This document shows, in pieces, positions 42,389 through 50,131 of a DNA stretch of 64,000 nt (positions are counted from its first letter, which is position 1; each line of letters starts with the position of its first letter). A program made the position numbers and the translations under genes. The notes below the pieces were generated by a model. That model worked only from the letters and a program-made list of their open reading frames with translations. It ran no database searches and was not told where the DNA came from. The DNA comes from Acholeplasmatales bacterium (GTDB lineage Bacteria; Bacillota_I; Bacilli_A; Acholeplasmatales; Anaeroplasmataceae), in assembly GCA_017454375.1 (NCBI GenBank), contig JAFTDB010000014.1, positions 1 through 64,000 on the forward strand. Direction: 5' to 3'.

Positions 42389-43927
42389 CTAAGAGTTCTT
42401 CTTTAATTCTTCAATATAAGCCTTAGATACCTTAAATTCGTTTTTACCGAATAATTTATCTAAAGTAACGATTAATTCGTCAAGTTCATTCTTTAAGAAT
42501 GATAAATTTAACATTTCAAATTTTCTTAAAATCTTATATGTCAACATATAATCAAGACCATCGAATTCAGAAAATCCGCAGGCAATGTATACTGGAACAA
42601 ATCTCTTGATTTGAGCAGTGATACGGTTACCAAATGCAATCTTGAATTTAGCTTGGATGAATTCATCTAATTCATCGAAAGCCTTTTGAGCCATATCTGA
42701 TAATGCATAACCATTTTTGATTCTTTCAAATAAGTCATTTAAATAATCATATGTAATAGATACTGCTTCTGTATATGGAGCATCAATAAATGAAGCTCTT
42801 TGATTAATTGCGATAGCAACTGCTCTATCATATACCTTATCAGTAATTGTATAAGTAGAGTCATCCTTGTTGGCTGTACCAACGAACCATAGATTTTGTG
42901 GAATCAAAATCTTACCATTGATTAAGTTCTTTGGATCTTGAACTTCACTTGTAGGTACGATATCAATCTTCCAGTCAGTGATTGGACGTTCCATAACTGA
43001 TAGGAATTCAGCGAAATAGTACTCGATACGAGCAAGGTTCATTTCATCTAGAACGATTAGGTTAATTGTATCTGAATAACCAGCTGCATAAACAGCACGT
43101 AAGAAATCTGTTTCATTGAATCTCTTAGTGAATTCATTTAGGTAACCTAGTAATTCTGAACGGTCTCTCCATGATGGTTGAACCGAAATGATTGCTGCTT
43201 CATTTTGGAAGAACTTACCCATGGCGAAAGGAAGTGATGTTTTACCTGTACCTGAAATACCTTCTAAGATCATAATCTTAGATGTTGCCATACCAGCAAA
43301 GAATCTGGCAACTATTTCCTTAGTATAATATAGATGAAGTTGTGATGCAGCGAAGTTAATAAATCTATCAACAAGTTCTTTCATATCTAGCATATCAGTT
43401 CCTGTCATAACAGTAACCTTTGGATTTTCTTCAACCTCTTGGTCTACTTGGATTAGCTTAGCAAATCTAGATTCATTTTCGCCTTTTTTCTTAGTTGAAA
43501 TAGCTTCATAATCTAGTGAGCCAGTTGCTCCACCACCAAGTGTTGAAACCTTCATAGCTAGAATCTTGTTTTTCTCATCAATAAGTTCTACAACCTTTTG
43601 ATTAAGAAGTGATACTTCTTCAACAAGTGAATCCTTATCAATTTCTCTTTTAACAAATTTAACATATCTTTTTATTAATTGGAATATTAGGACAAAAAGC
43701 AAAGCAATAAAACCTATATTAATAATTAATACAAGGATGAAAGCAATGTAGTCTAGCGCATTCCAAGAACCCATCGCATTTGACAAGCTATTGAAATAAC
43801 CATTAGAGTCCCACCAATCTGTTTTAAATATTTTTACGATTATACTAATATGTAGTAAAAACCATTCGCAAATGTTATTCCATAAATCTGATAGAAATTG
43901 AATATACCATTGTGCAAATCCACCCAT
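42389..43927 (-). CDS. Membrane-anchored McrB/MoxR-like AAA+ ATPase
   Basis: 512 residues from the ATG at 43927. Two N-terminal membrane segments (about 10-35 and 55-90), a coiled coil, a helical segment (M-K-E-L-V-D-R-F-I-N-F) and a AAA+ domain: Walker A E-G-I-S-G-T-G-K-T-S (about 230), Walker B I-V-L-D-E-M-N (about 298), sensor 1 F-V-G-T-A-N-K-D-D-S (about 350) and arginine-finger-like D-K-V-Y-D-R-A. All catalytic elements are intact. The group includes McrB and MoxR-type ATPases that remodel or assemble protein complexes. It stands in the operon between a SipW-type peptidase and a DUF2357-like protein. Paralogues of its core are at the left edge of the window and, degenerate, in the GH3-like protein. 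It is probably on the cytoplasmic face next to the secreted-protein export site. Confidence 0.9.
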   Translation of the reverse strand: MGGFAQWYIQFLSDLWNNICEWFLLHISIIVKIFKTDWWDSNGYFNSLSNAMGSWNALDYIAFILVLIINIGFIALLFVLIFQLIKRYVKFVKREIDKDSLVEEVSLLNQKVVELIDEKNKILAMKVSTLGGGATGSLDYEAISTKKKGENESRFAKLIQVDQEVEENPKVTVMTGTDMLDMKELVDRFINFAASQLHLYYTKEIVARFFAGMATSKIMILEGISGTGKTSLPFAMGKFFQNEAAIISVQPSWRDRSELLGYLNEFTKRFNETDFLRAVYAAGYSDTINLIVLDEMNLARIEYYFAEFLSVMERPITDWKIDIVPTSEVQDPKNLINGKILIPQNLWFVGTANKDDSTYTITDKVYDRAVAIAINQRASFIDAPYTEAVSITYDYLNDLFERIKNGYALSDMAQKAFDELDEFIQAKFKIAFGNRITAQIKRFVPVYIACGFSEFDGLDYMLTYKILRKFEMLNLSFLKNELDELIVTLDKLFGKNEFKVSKAYIEELKKNS

Positions 43928-43958
43928 ACATATCACACTCCATTATAAAATGTTTATA

Positions 43959-44885
43959 CTATTCCTCTTTTTGAGGTTCTTCAGTTACTTCCTTTTTTTC
44001 TTCATCTAAAGACTCTTCTTTAGTCTCTTCTACAGTATCTTCTGTAGGCGTAGTATCCTCTACTACTTCAGCTTCTTTATTAGCAGTTTGTCCTTGTAGC
44101 TCTGCTAAAATTTCAGCTCTCATTTTTTCTCTTTCGGCTTCAAGTTCAGCCTTCATAGCTTCTTTATCATTTTCAATATCTTTTCGGCCTTTTGCATTCT
44201 TTAAATCTAAGATATTCTTAAATACAAAGAATACTTCTATTAATAATATAATAGCTATAGGGATTACAAAGTAGAATAACCAATTCTTTTGAATATTAAC
44301 AAGCACATTACCAGCACCACCATTGATACCAGTAACAACACCCTTAATTTGATTATTAGATACATGTTCAACGTATCCAAATGCCTCAAGCGAACCATTA
44401 TGATCACTCATTGGGTTTGCCTTATCAAAAGCGTTAACTTGGGCAATCTTATCACCTTGTGTAATAACATATTTGTTTTCAACATTGATATACACAATTC
44501 TATGTGAATTTAGTGCTTCAAGCTTACCATCATAATATGTTATGACATCGCCAACCTTTAAGCCATTGATGTCTCCACCATATACGTTAGCATATAGTAA
44601 ATCGCCCTTCTTTATTTCTCCAATTGAATAATCTTTCCATTCAGCAGGATTATTACCATTAGGACTACGTTCCATAGAGTCTGAAACTACAGCCAAAAAG
44701 CCTTTTCCAAATATATTTGGAAAATTATCCTTTCCTGAACGTATATTCATAATTGAGAATATCAATAAAGCAAATATTATAGCATAGAAAACAACATTAC
44801 CTGCAATCTTTAATCCAAAGATTACCTTTTGTTTAGTTGTTTTCTTTTCTATGTTTAATTCTTCACTCTGTACAACTGGTTCCAT
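43959..44885 (-). CDS. sipW: SipW-type signal peptidase I with long acidic cytoplasmic tail
   Basis: 308 residues. Membrane helix (about 25-48), catalytic Ser in V-S-D-S-M-E-R-S, an insertion (N-G-N-N-P-A-E-W-K-D), His in L-N-S-H-R-I-V-Y and the G-D-K-I-A-Q-V-N region; SipW/ER-type with His in place of Lys. A second helix (about 203-222) precedes a 85-residue tail: a basic part, the coiled coil E-R-E-K-M-R-A-E-I-L-A-E-L, then Glu/Thr-rich disorder. Catalysis is expected outside the membrane and the tail inside. It directly follows the five TasA-like genes (78 bases) and precedes the AAA+ gene, so its substrates are probably those secreted proteins. Start: ATG at 44885 after AGAAGGG. Confidence 0.88.
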   Translation of the reverse strand: MEPVVQSEELNIEKKTTKQKVIFGLKIAGNVVFYAIIFALLIFSIMNIRSGKDNFPNIFGKGFLAVVSDSMERSPNGNNPAEWKDYSIGEIKKGDLLYANVYGGDINGLKVGDVITYYDGKLEALNSHRIVYINVENKYVITQGDKIAQVNAFDKANPMSDHNGSLEAFGYVEHVSNNQIKGVVTGINGGAGNVLVNIQKNWLFYFVIPIAIILLIEVFFVFKNILDLKNAKGRKDIENDKEAMKAELEAEREKMRAEILAELQGQTANKEAEVVEDTTPTEDTVEETKEESLDEEKKEVTEEPQKEE

Positions 44886-44963
44886 TATACCAATCCCTTC
44901 TTAGGCCATTACTAAATAGATTCTATAGGGCCATTAATCTATAAAATCTTTAAAAACGATTCA

Positions 44964-46049
44964 TTAATTATTTTCCTTATTAGCTACAAATTTAATGTTC
45001 AATCTTACTGGTGAACGATCAACAACACCGAAACAATCAGCATCATAACCTTCAAACCAGAATAAAACTGTCATTTTCATCATTTGATCAATTCTAATTT
45101 TTTCTTTAGCTTTATTAGAACTAACTATTTGATTTAGGTTAGTTGAGATATATTCTATATCTCCTCTATTTTTTACGCCATCAGGAACAGTCTTACGTGT
45201 TCCCATTGTTTTAATATTGTAATCGAATATTCCCACATTCAACTCATCAGATAAACACCCACCAAAGCTATATACTCCTGTAGCTGGATTATACGTTGGA
45301 TATTGTGTCCCACCTTGATAAATAATTAAATCTTCAGGCACTTGTCCTGTATTGTATCTTTCAGGATGATATTTTTCTACAACATTAAATTTTTCAAATG
45401 CACATCTAACAGCAGATGCTGAATCTACAATTAAGTCAGTTCTAACTTTCGTTCCACCTTGGATGCCGTTTAAAGCTGGATTTACAAAGTTAGAAGGATA
45501 TTCAAATTCATGAGTAAGACCAAAATCTTGTTTAGTACCTGTGAACAAATCTCCTTTTAGATATGCATCTAAGTAGAAATCAGATTCTGGAATTTCAGAT
45601 GGAATATCAGTTTTATAAGCTGATATATATAAATCAAATTTAATATAGTGCTTAGTTGGTTGACTATTAATATCAAAGAATCGGCTTAATTCTGTATTAT
45701 AATCAGGAATAACAGATGCTTGATCAAGTGTTATCTCATTAAATAGATTCCTTATTTCAACTAATGTTAGTGTGTCTAGATAATCTGAAGAATAACCATA
45801 ATTCTTTAATATTACCCTTTTTAATTCATCTTGATCTATATGTGATGTAAATGTCCCTTCTTTACCGGTAAGTGACACTTCTATTCCATATTCTTCAAGT
45901 TCTTCGACAACTTCTAGGTCAACTTCAAAGTTTTCCCATTTAGAAGTTGAATTGATTCCTACCCATGCAAAAGTTGATGCAACTAATGTTATGGCAGAAA
46001 TCAGCATAAGCATTGATGTTATAAACAATCTTGTAATTGCCTTTTGCAT
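44964..46049 (-). CDS. Secreted TasA-like family protein 5
   Basis: 361 residues. Signal region (about 5-30) ends in V-A-S-T-F-A-W-V, the SipW-type T-x-A-W pattern. The mature beta-rich part has I-K-F-D-L-Y-I-S, A-V-R-C-A-F-E-K and, near the C-terminus, T-V-L-F-W-F-E-G-Y-D-A-D-C-F. These three signatures recur in its four upstream neighbours and are not those of classical TasA or camelysin. It should be exported and processed by the signal peptidase encoded next (43959-44885). Start: ATG at 46049 after GAAGGAGG. Confidence 0.78.
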   Translation of the reverse strand: MQKAITRLFITSMLMLISAITLVASTFAWVGINSTSKWENFEVDLEVVEELEEYGIEVSLTGKEGTFTSHIDQDELKRVILKNYGYSSDYLDTLTLVEIRNLFNEITLDQASVIPDYNTELSRFFDINSQPTKHYIKFDLYISAYKTDIPSEIPESDFYLDAYLKGDLFTGTKQDFGLTHEFEYPSNFVNPALNGIQGGTKVRTDLIVDSASAVRCAFEKFNVVEKYHPERYNTGQVPEDLIIYQGGTQYPTYNPATGVYSFGGCLSDELNVGIFDYNIKTMGTRKTVPDGVKNRGDIEYISTNLNQIVSSNKAKEKIRIDQMMKMTVLFWFEGYDADCFGVVDRSPVRLNIKFVANKENN

Positions 46050-46090
46050 GGGTCATCCTCCTTCATTCAAAAATTAATTATAATTACAAA

Positions 46091-47176
46091 CTAAGAATTT
46101 GAAGAAACTGTGAAATCAAATCCGAAGTTGAAAGTTTGACCAGAGCAGCTATCGAAGCAAGATACGTCAGTACCTTCAAGCCAGATTGTTACAGTAACCT
46201 TTAATACATTAGTACCAACAGTAAGTGTTGACATTTTTCCTGCATGGCCAGATGTTGAAGCTGCGATTGCAGTTGTATTTGTTTCAGTGAAACCAGCTTT
46301 TGGCTCACCACCAACGAATCTTCTGTAGTAAGCATGCGCACCTGTATAATTTGAAGAAGAAATTGTTTCAGTGCCTAATTCTGTTTCTGTAATTGACTTA
46401 ACTGTATTTCCACCAAATGTTGCAAGTTCATATGCTTCAAATGTTGTTGCATTTACAGCCTTAGGTTTCTTTGCAACTTCTAACACATCATAGAAAGTAT
46501 TAGTTGTGTTACCCCATGCTTCGTTAGTAGTATCCCAAGCTTCAGTCTTAACTTTCATTCTTAATGCTTGAACAGCATCAACCCAGAATTGCTCATTTTC
46601 ATTAACTAAATTTTCAGCTGGTTGACCACTTTCAACCTTTTTAGAAATTGCAGCATAAGCAGTTTGAGCAACTTTTGCATCACCAGTAGTATTTTGAACT
46701 GTTAATGTTGGTTGAACAGTAACACCATCTTTATTTGATAATAAGAAGAATGTTACTGTTAATGTCTTATCTGTTTGTACAGTAGCATTAGCATCAATAA
46801 ATTTTCCTGTTTTGTCATATAAAGGTGACTCCTCATCAGTAGTTGTACCCGCATAATAAGTTATAGGTGTAAATGCATTTCTTTCATTTTCAAATGCAGC
46901 TTTAGTTTCAGCAGTAAAGTCTGTTGCTGGGTCAAAAGCAATTGTTGGGCCCCATGAAATTGGAGCTTCAGAAGCTAAAGCACCAACTCTAGGTCTACCA
47001 TCTTTAGAGATGAATAATGATCCTGCAGAGTTAGATGCAGTTTGAGCTGTAATGTTTGTTGCAGTTACGGTATTGTTTTGAACATACCATGCATAAGTAG
47101 TTGTAGTTAGTGTTAATACGCTAGCACCAAGAGCAACTGCACTAAAAATTAATTTCTTTGCAATTTTGTTTTTCAT
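46091..47176 (-). CDS. Secreted TasA-like family protein 4
   Basis: 361 residues. Signal region ends T-T-T-T-Y-A-W-Y. Mature part is rich in Thr, Ala and Asn, with T-V-T-F-F-L-L-S, A-L-R-M-K-V-K-T and C-terminal V-T-I-W-L-E-G-T-D-V-S-C-F-D-S-C. It carries a second Cys four residues after the first, which the other members do not have. The composition (few charged residues, many small side chains) fits a fibre-forming or matrix subunit. It is the most Thr/Ala-rich of the five and could be the major subunit; this is inference. Start: ATG at 47176 after GGAGGG. Confidence 0.78.
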   Translation of the reverse strand: MKNKIAKKLIFSAVALGASVLTLTTTTYAWYVQNNTVTATNITAQTASNSAGSLFISKDGRPRVGALASEAPISWGPTIAFDPATDFTAETKAAFENERNAFTPITYYAGTTTDEESPLYDKTGKFIDANATVQTDKTLTVTFFLLSNKDGVTVQPTLTVQNTTGDAKVAQTAYAAISKKVESGQPAENLVNENEQFWVDAVQALRMKVKTEAWDTTNEAWGNTTNTFYDVLEVAKKPKAVNATTFEAYELATFGGNTVKSITETELGTETISSSNYTGAHAYYRRFVGGEPKAGFTETNTTAIAASTSGHAGKMSTLTVGTNVLKVTVTIWLEGTDVSCFDSCSGQTFNFGFDFTVSSNS

Positions 47177-47209
47177 TTTTAAATTCCCTCCTATTTTGCA
47201 AATTTTAGA

Positions 47210-48301
47210 TTATTCTCCTTCACTTACCTTCACCGAAGTAAATGATAGTGCTACATTTATATTTTTGGCTATTCCGTCAAAGCAATCGGCATCCCAACCT
47301 TCAAGCCAAATTCTAAATGTAACTTTCTTACCTTCTTCACCAGATTTAACTCTAGTTACTTTTTCAAGCTTAGTTACATCGGTGATATCTCTGTAAGTAG
47401 AAGGTTTAGTATCATAAGCTATTGCGCTTATCTGATTATACCTTCTTAAATTATTATAATAAGTGAATCCAGCATTATATCTACTATCATATAGTTTAGA
47501 TAATGCTACATCTCCACCATTATAATCAGTTGCGTAGCTGCCTAAATCATAACTGTTAGTTAATTCATAGATTGCAGCCTTAGGTGTTTCAAGTGTGGTA
47601 TCTTGAATACTCATTCTAATCGCATTCGAAGAATACACATCTATCGTATCTCCGCTATGATATACCAGTTCTTCTAGCATAGCAGAATTTCTATTAAATG
47701 TTTTTAAATCAGTATATAGCCTATTGTGAGTTACATCAAGTGATGTGATTGTTGTCTTATTAACAACCCTGCCATCAATTAATGTCTTGTCCTCACCATT
47801 TAGATAGATATCATATATCTTATTATCCTCTAAAACCTCTGAAGTTGCTTTAAAGTAAACATTGAATTCAACATATGATCCATCATTGGCTGTTGCTTCT
47901 GCATTATACATATCTGTAAGCTTAATACCATCGAATGACGTACGAGGTATTAATTTTGTTTTCTTAAAGAATTCAATCTTTTCTTCTGGTGTTATTTCAA
48001 AAGCTGTTCCTTTATGATATAGCTTTTGGTTTTTTGCATCATAATCAAACATTGAATCATCTGCTGCAGCATCTTGTGCAAGCAGTATCGCAGTAAGTAG
48101 CTGATCTTTATTTAAATCATTTGAATAATTTACATTATCGATAGAAACTAGAAAACCTATACCACTAGTAGCCTTGAACTCAAAGCTTTCTACCTTAACT
48201 GTCGCATAATTTTTGAACCACGCATAAGTCGTTGTGGTGAAGCACACAATCACTACCATTAGCGAAAATATGCTCAACGCCAATTTCCTTACGAGTTTCA
48301 T
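47210..48301 (-). CDS. Secreted TasA-like family protein 3
   Basis: 363 residues. Signal peptide ends F-T-T-T-T-Y-A-W-F. Signatures: Y-V-E-F-N-V-Y-F-K in the middle, N-A-I-R-M-S-I-Q-D, and C-terminal F-R-I-W-L-E-G-W-D-A-D-C-F-D-G-I. Closest to protein 2 in motif spacing (D-G-I/V-G-I-x-K after the Cys). The C-terminal motif is followed by about 22 residues of a final beta strand, as in all five. Start: ATG at 48301 after AAGGAGG. Confidence 0.78.
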   Translation of the reverse strand: MKLVRKLALSIFSLMVVIVCFTTTTYAWFKNYATVKVESFEFKATSGIGFLVSIDNVNYSNDLNKDQLLTAILLAQDAAADDSMFDYDAKNQKLYHKGTAFEITPEEKIEFFKKTKLIPRTSFDGIKLTDMYNAEATANDGSYVEFNVYFKATSEVLEDNKIYDIYLNGEDKTLIDGRVVNKTTITSLDVTHNRLYTDLKTFNRNSAMLEELVYHSGDTIDVYSSNAIRMSIQDTTLETPKAAIYELTNSYDLGSYATDYNGGDVALSKLYDSRYNAGFTYYNNLRRYNQISAIAYDTKPSTYRDITDVTKLEKVTRVKSGEEGKKVTFRIWLEGWDADCFDGIAKNINVALSFTSVKVSEGE

Positions 48302-48334
48302 AATACCTCCTTTACATCAATTATACTTCTATAT

Positions 48335-49342
48335 TTATTCTACAAGCTCAAATGACAAACGCATTGCAAATTGCATAATATCTTTTGGAATACCAACAAA
48401 GCAATCTGCATCCCAGCCCTCAAGCCAGATTGTAAATGTCAATTTGATGTCCTTAAAACTCTTTGATTCTTCATCATATTCAAATGAAGCTAAAACATCA
48501 TCTGAATATTTCTTTCCTTCATATATCTTAACTGTATCAAATGAATCTCCATCAGATGCAGCAGTAGTAAACTTCTCAAACTGATTTAGATTATTATAAT
48601 ACGTATACATTGCATTTTTATTCTTATCATGGATTGCATCAGTGCTACCTTCAATTGCAGCAGATCCAAGTCCTAAGCCAGGTTCATAGATTCTAGTTTC
48701 TGTGATGTTATCATCAGTTTGGCTGAATGCAAAACGCATTGCATTAACAGGATCAACACTAATTGTTTTTAGCTCTTGATTAGGACCGTGCACGACACCA
48801 TTTTTATCTGTTGCATCAGCATAAAGCTCAACATTCCTCTCACCTTTACCGGTAAGTGATGTTTCATCCTTTAATTTTAATTTATAGTCACCATCTGAGG
48901 CAAAGCCACCATAGATTCTAAAATAAACATCAAATGTTAAATAATCATCATTATCTGCTGCCACCATTGAATGAGTTGAATAATATTCATCAACTGGTGT
49001 TAGATGATCTTTAATCATTTTAATTGAACCATCATCATTATATTGAAGATGACCATTATTATCTAAATTAGGTGTTACACCTTCATATATAATATCCTTA
49101 TATTCTTTATTAGTTCTTCTCTTAATCTCATTTTTAACCTGATCAAGTGTGATACCTGATGAGAAATTTTCTCCATCAATTGATATTAGCATACCATCTG
49201 ATGAATCAAATTCTAATTCAAAATCATCAATCCAAGCTTCTCTGTTTCTTGCAAACCACGCATAAGTAGTCGTAACTGTACAAGCAAGCACAACAGCTAA
49301 GCTGAACAAGCTTAATATTAACTTTCTTCTAATGCCGCCCAT
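48335..49342 (-). CDS. Secreted TasA-like family protein 2
   Basis: 335 residues. Signal peptide ends T-V-T-T-T-Y-A-W-F. Signatures: Y-L-T-F-D-V-Y-F-R, N-A-M-R-F-A-F-S-Q-T-D-D, and C-terminal F-T-I-W-L-E-G-W-D-A-D-C-F-V-G-I. A Gly/Lys-rich acidic loop lies between. Start: ATG at 49342 with GGAGG upstream. Spaced 33 bases from the next gene, as is the one before, consistent with tandem duplication and divergence. Confidence 0.78.
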   Translation of the reverse strand: MGGIRRKLILSLFSLAVVLACTVTTTYAWFARNREAWIDDFELEFDSSDGMLISIDGENFSSGITLDQVKNEIKRRTNKEYKDIIYEGVTPNLDNNGHLQYNDDGSIKMIKDHLTPVDEYYSTHSMVAADNDDYLTFDVYFRIYGGFASDGDYKLKLKDETSLTGKGERNVELYADATDKNGVVHGPNQELKTISVDPVNAMRFAFSQTDDNITETRIYEPGLGLGSAAIEGSTDAIHDKNKNAMYTYYNNLNQFEKFTTAASDGDSFDTVKIYEGKKYSDDVLASFEYDEESKSFKDIKLTFTIWLEGWDADCFVGIPKDIMQFAMRLSFELVE

Positions 49343-49358
49343 ACTACGACCTCCTTTA

Positions 49359-50108
49359 CTACATTGTTACTTTAATACTCATTGAGAAATTCATTGTGCC
49401 ATTGTATAGAAGCTTTCCATACTTGTCACTATCAGGATCTTGTCCTTCAATCCAAACTAGAAGCATTACCTTAAAGTAGTTATTACCTTCCTGTGAGTCA
49501 ATTGTTACAGTTTGATCATCGAAGACAATACTACCTGATTTGAAGGTATGTAGCTTTAAGCCTTCGGCATCATAATGTTTGTAATCATATGAAACCTCAT
49601 CAGGCTTTTGGTATACATCAGCATGCTGTGTACCAGATATTTCGTAATAAGTCATAACTCTTATTACATCATCTAAATGATTAGTTACGTTATTGTAATC
49701 CATACTCATTGTTACACCGACACCGGCTGTACCAGTATTAACTACATAGAAGCGATACAAGTACAAGCTATTACCATTCTCATCTGATACTACTGGAACT
49801 CTTTCACCATTGTAATATTCTTTAATAGTACGATAGTCGTTTTCAATGAAGTATTCAGGTGAGGTATCAGTCATATTACTTCTACCATCCGCAACTAGCT
49901 TTGGATAATATACACCATCTTCTATTTTTTCACATAGGGCAATTGTTTTCTCTAAGTCAGTATTTTGAACTCTGACTACGAATAAACCAGATTCTTGTCC
50001 TAAGAAGATTGCTAGGATAATTACTGTAGAAGTTAAAAATAATCCTAGCATTAAGACTATCTTAAATGCACTGGTTTTAAATATTGAAATAAAGCTTCTT
50101 GTACCCAT
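49359..50108 (-). CDS. Secreted TasA-like family protein 1 (most divergent)
   Basis: 249 residues. N-terminal hydrophobic helix (about 15-35), but no T-Y-A-W; the stretch after it reads I-F-L-G-Q-E-S-G, so processing is less certain and it may stay membrane-anchored, like TapA-type minor subunits. Shared features: Y-R-F-Y-V-V-N-T strand, D-V-I-R-V-M-T-Y and C-terminal V-W-I-E-G-Q-D-P-D-S-D in place of W-L-E-G-x-D-A-D-C-F. The Cys is missing. Start: ATG at 50108 after AAGGAG. First of the five, right after the GGDEF-EAL gene; a candidate anchor or initiator subunit, by inference. Confidence 0.7.
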   Translation of the reverse strand: MGTRSFISIFKTSAFKIVLMLGLFLTSTVIILAIFLGQESGLFVVRVQNTDLEKTIALCEKIEDGVYYPKLVADGRSNMTDTSPEYFIENDYRTIKEYYNGERVPVVSDENGNSLYLYRFYVVNTGTAGVGVTMSMDYNNVTNHLDDVIRVMTYYEISGTQHADVYQKPDEVSYDYKHYDAEGLKLHTFKSGSIVFDDQTVTIDSQEGNNYFKVMLLVWIEGQDPDSDKYGKLLYNGTMNFSMSIKVTM

Positions 50109-50131
50109 ATTTTTAACTCCTTTCTAAATAA

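Noticed and set aside
40923..43927. McrBC-type restriction system
   Set aside because: The AAA+ and DUF2357-like pair resembles it in arrangement, but no PD-(D/E)xK or other nuclease motif is visible, the ATPase has membrane helices, and the genes are inside a secretion operon.
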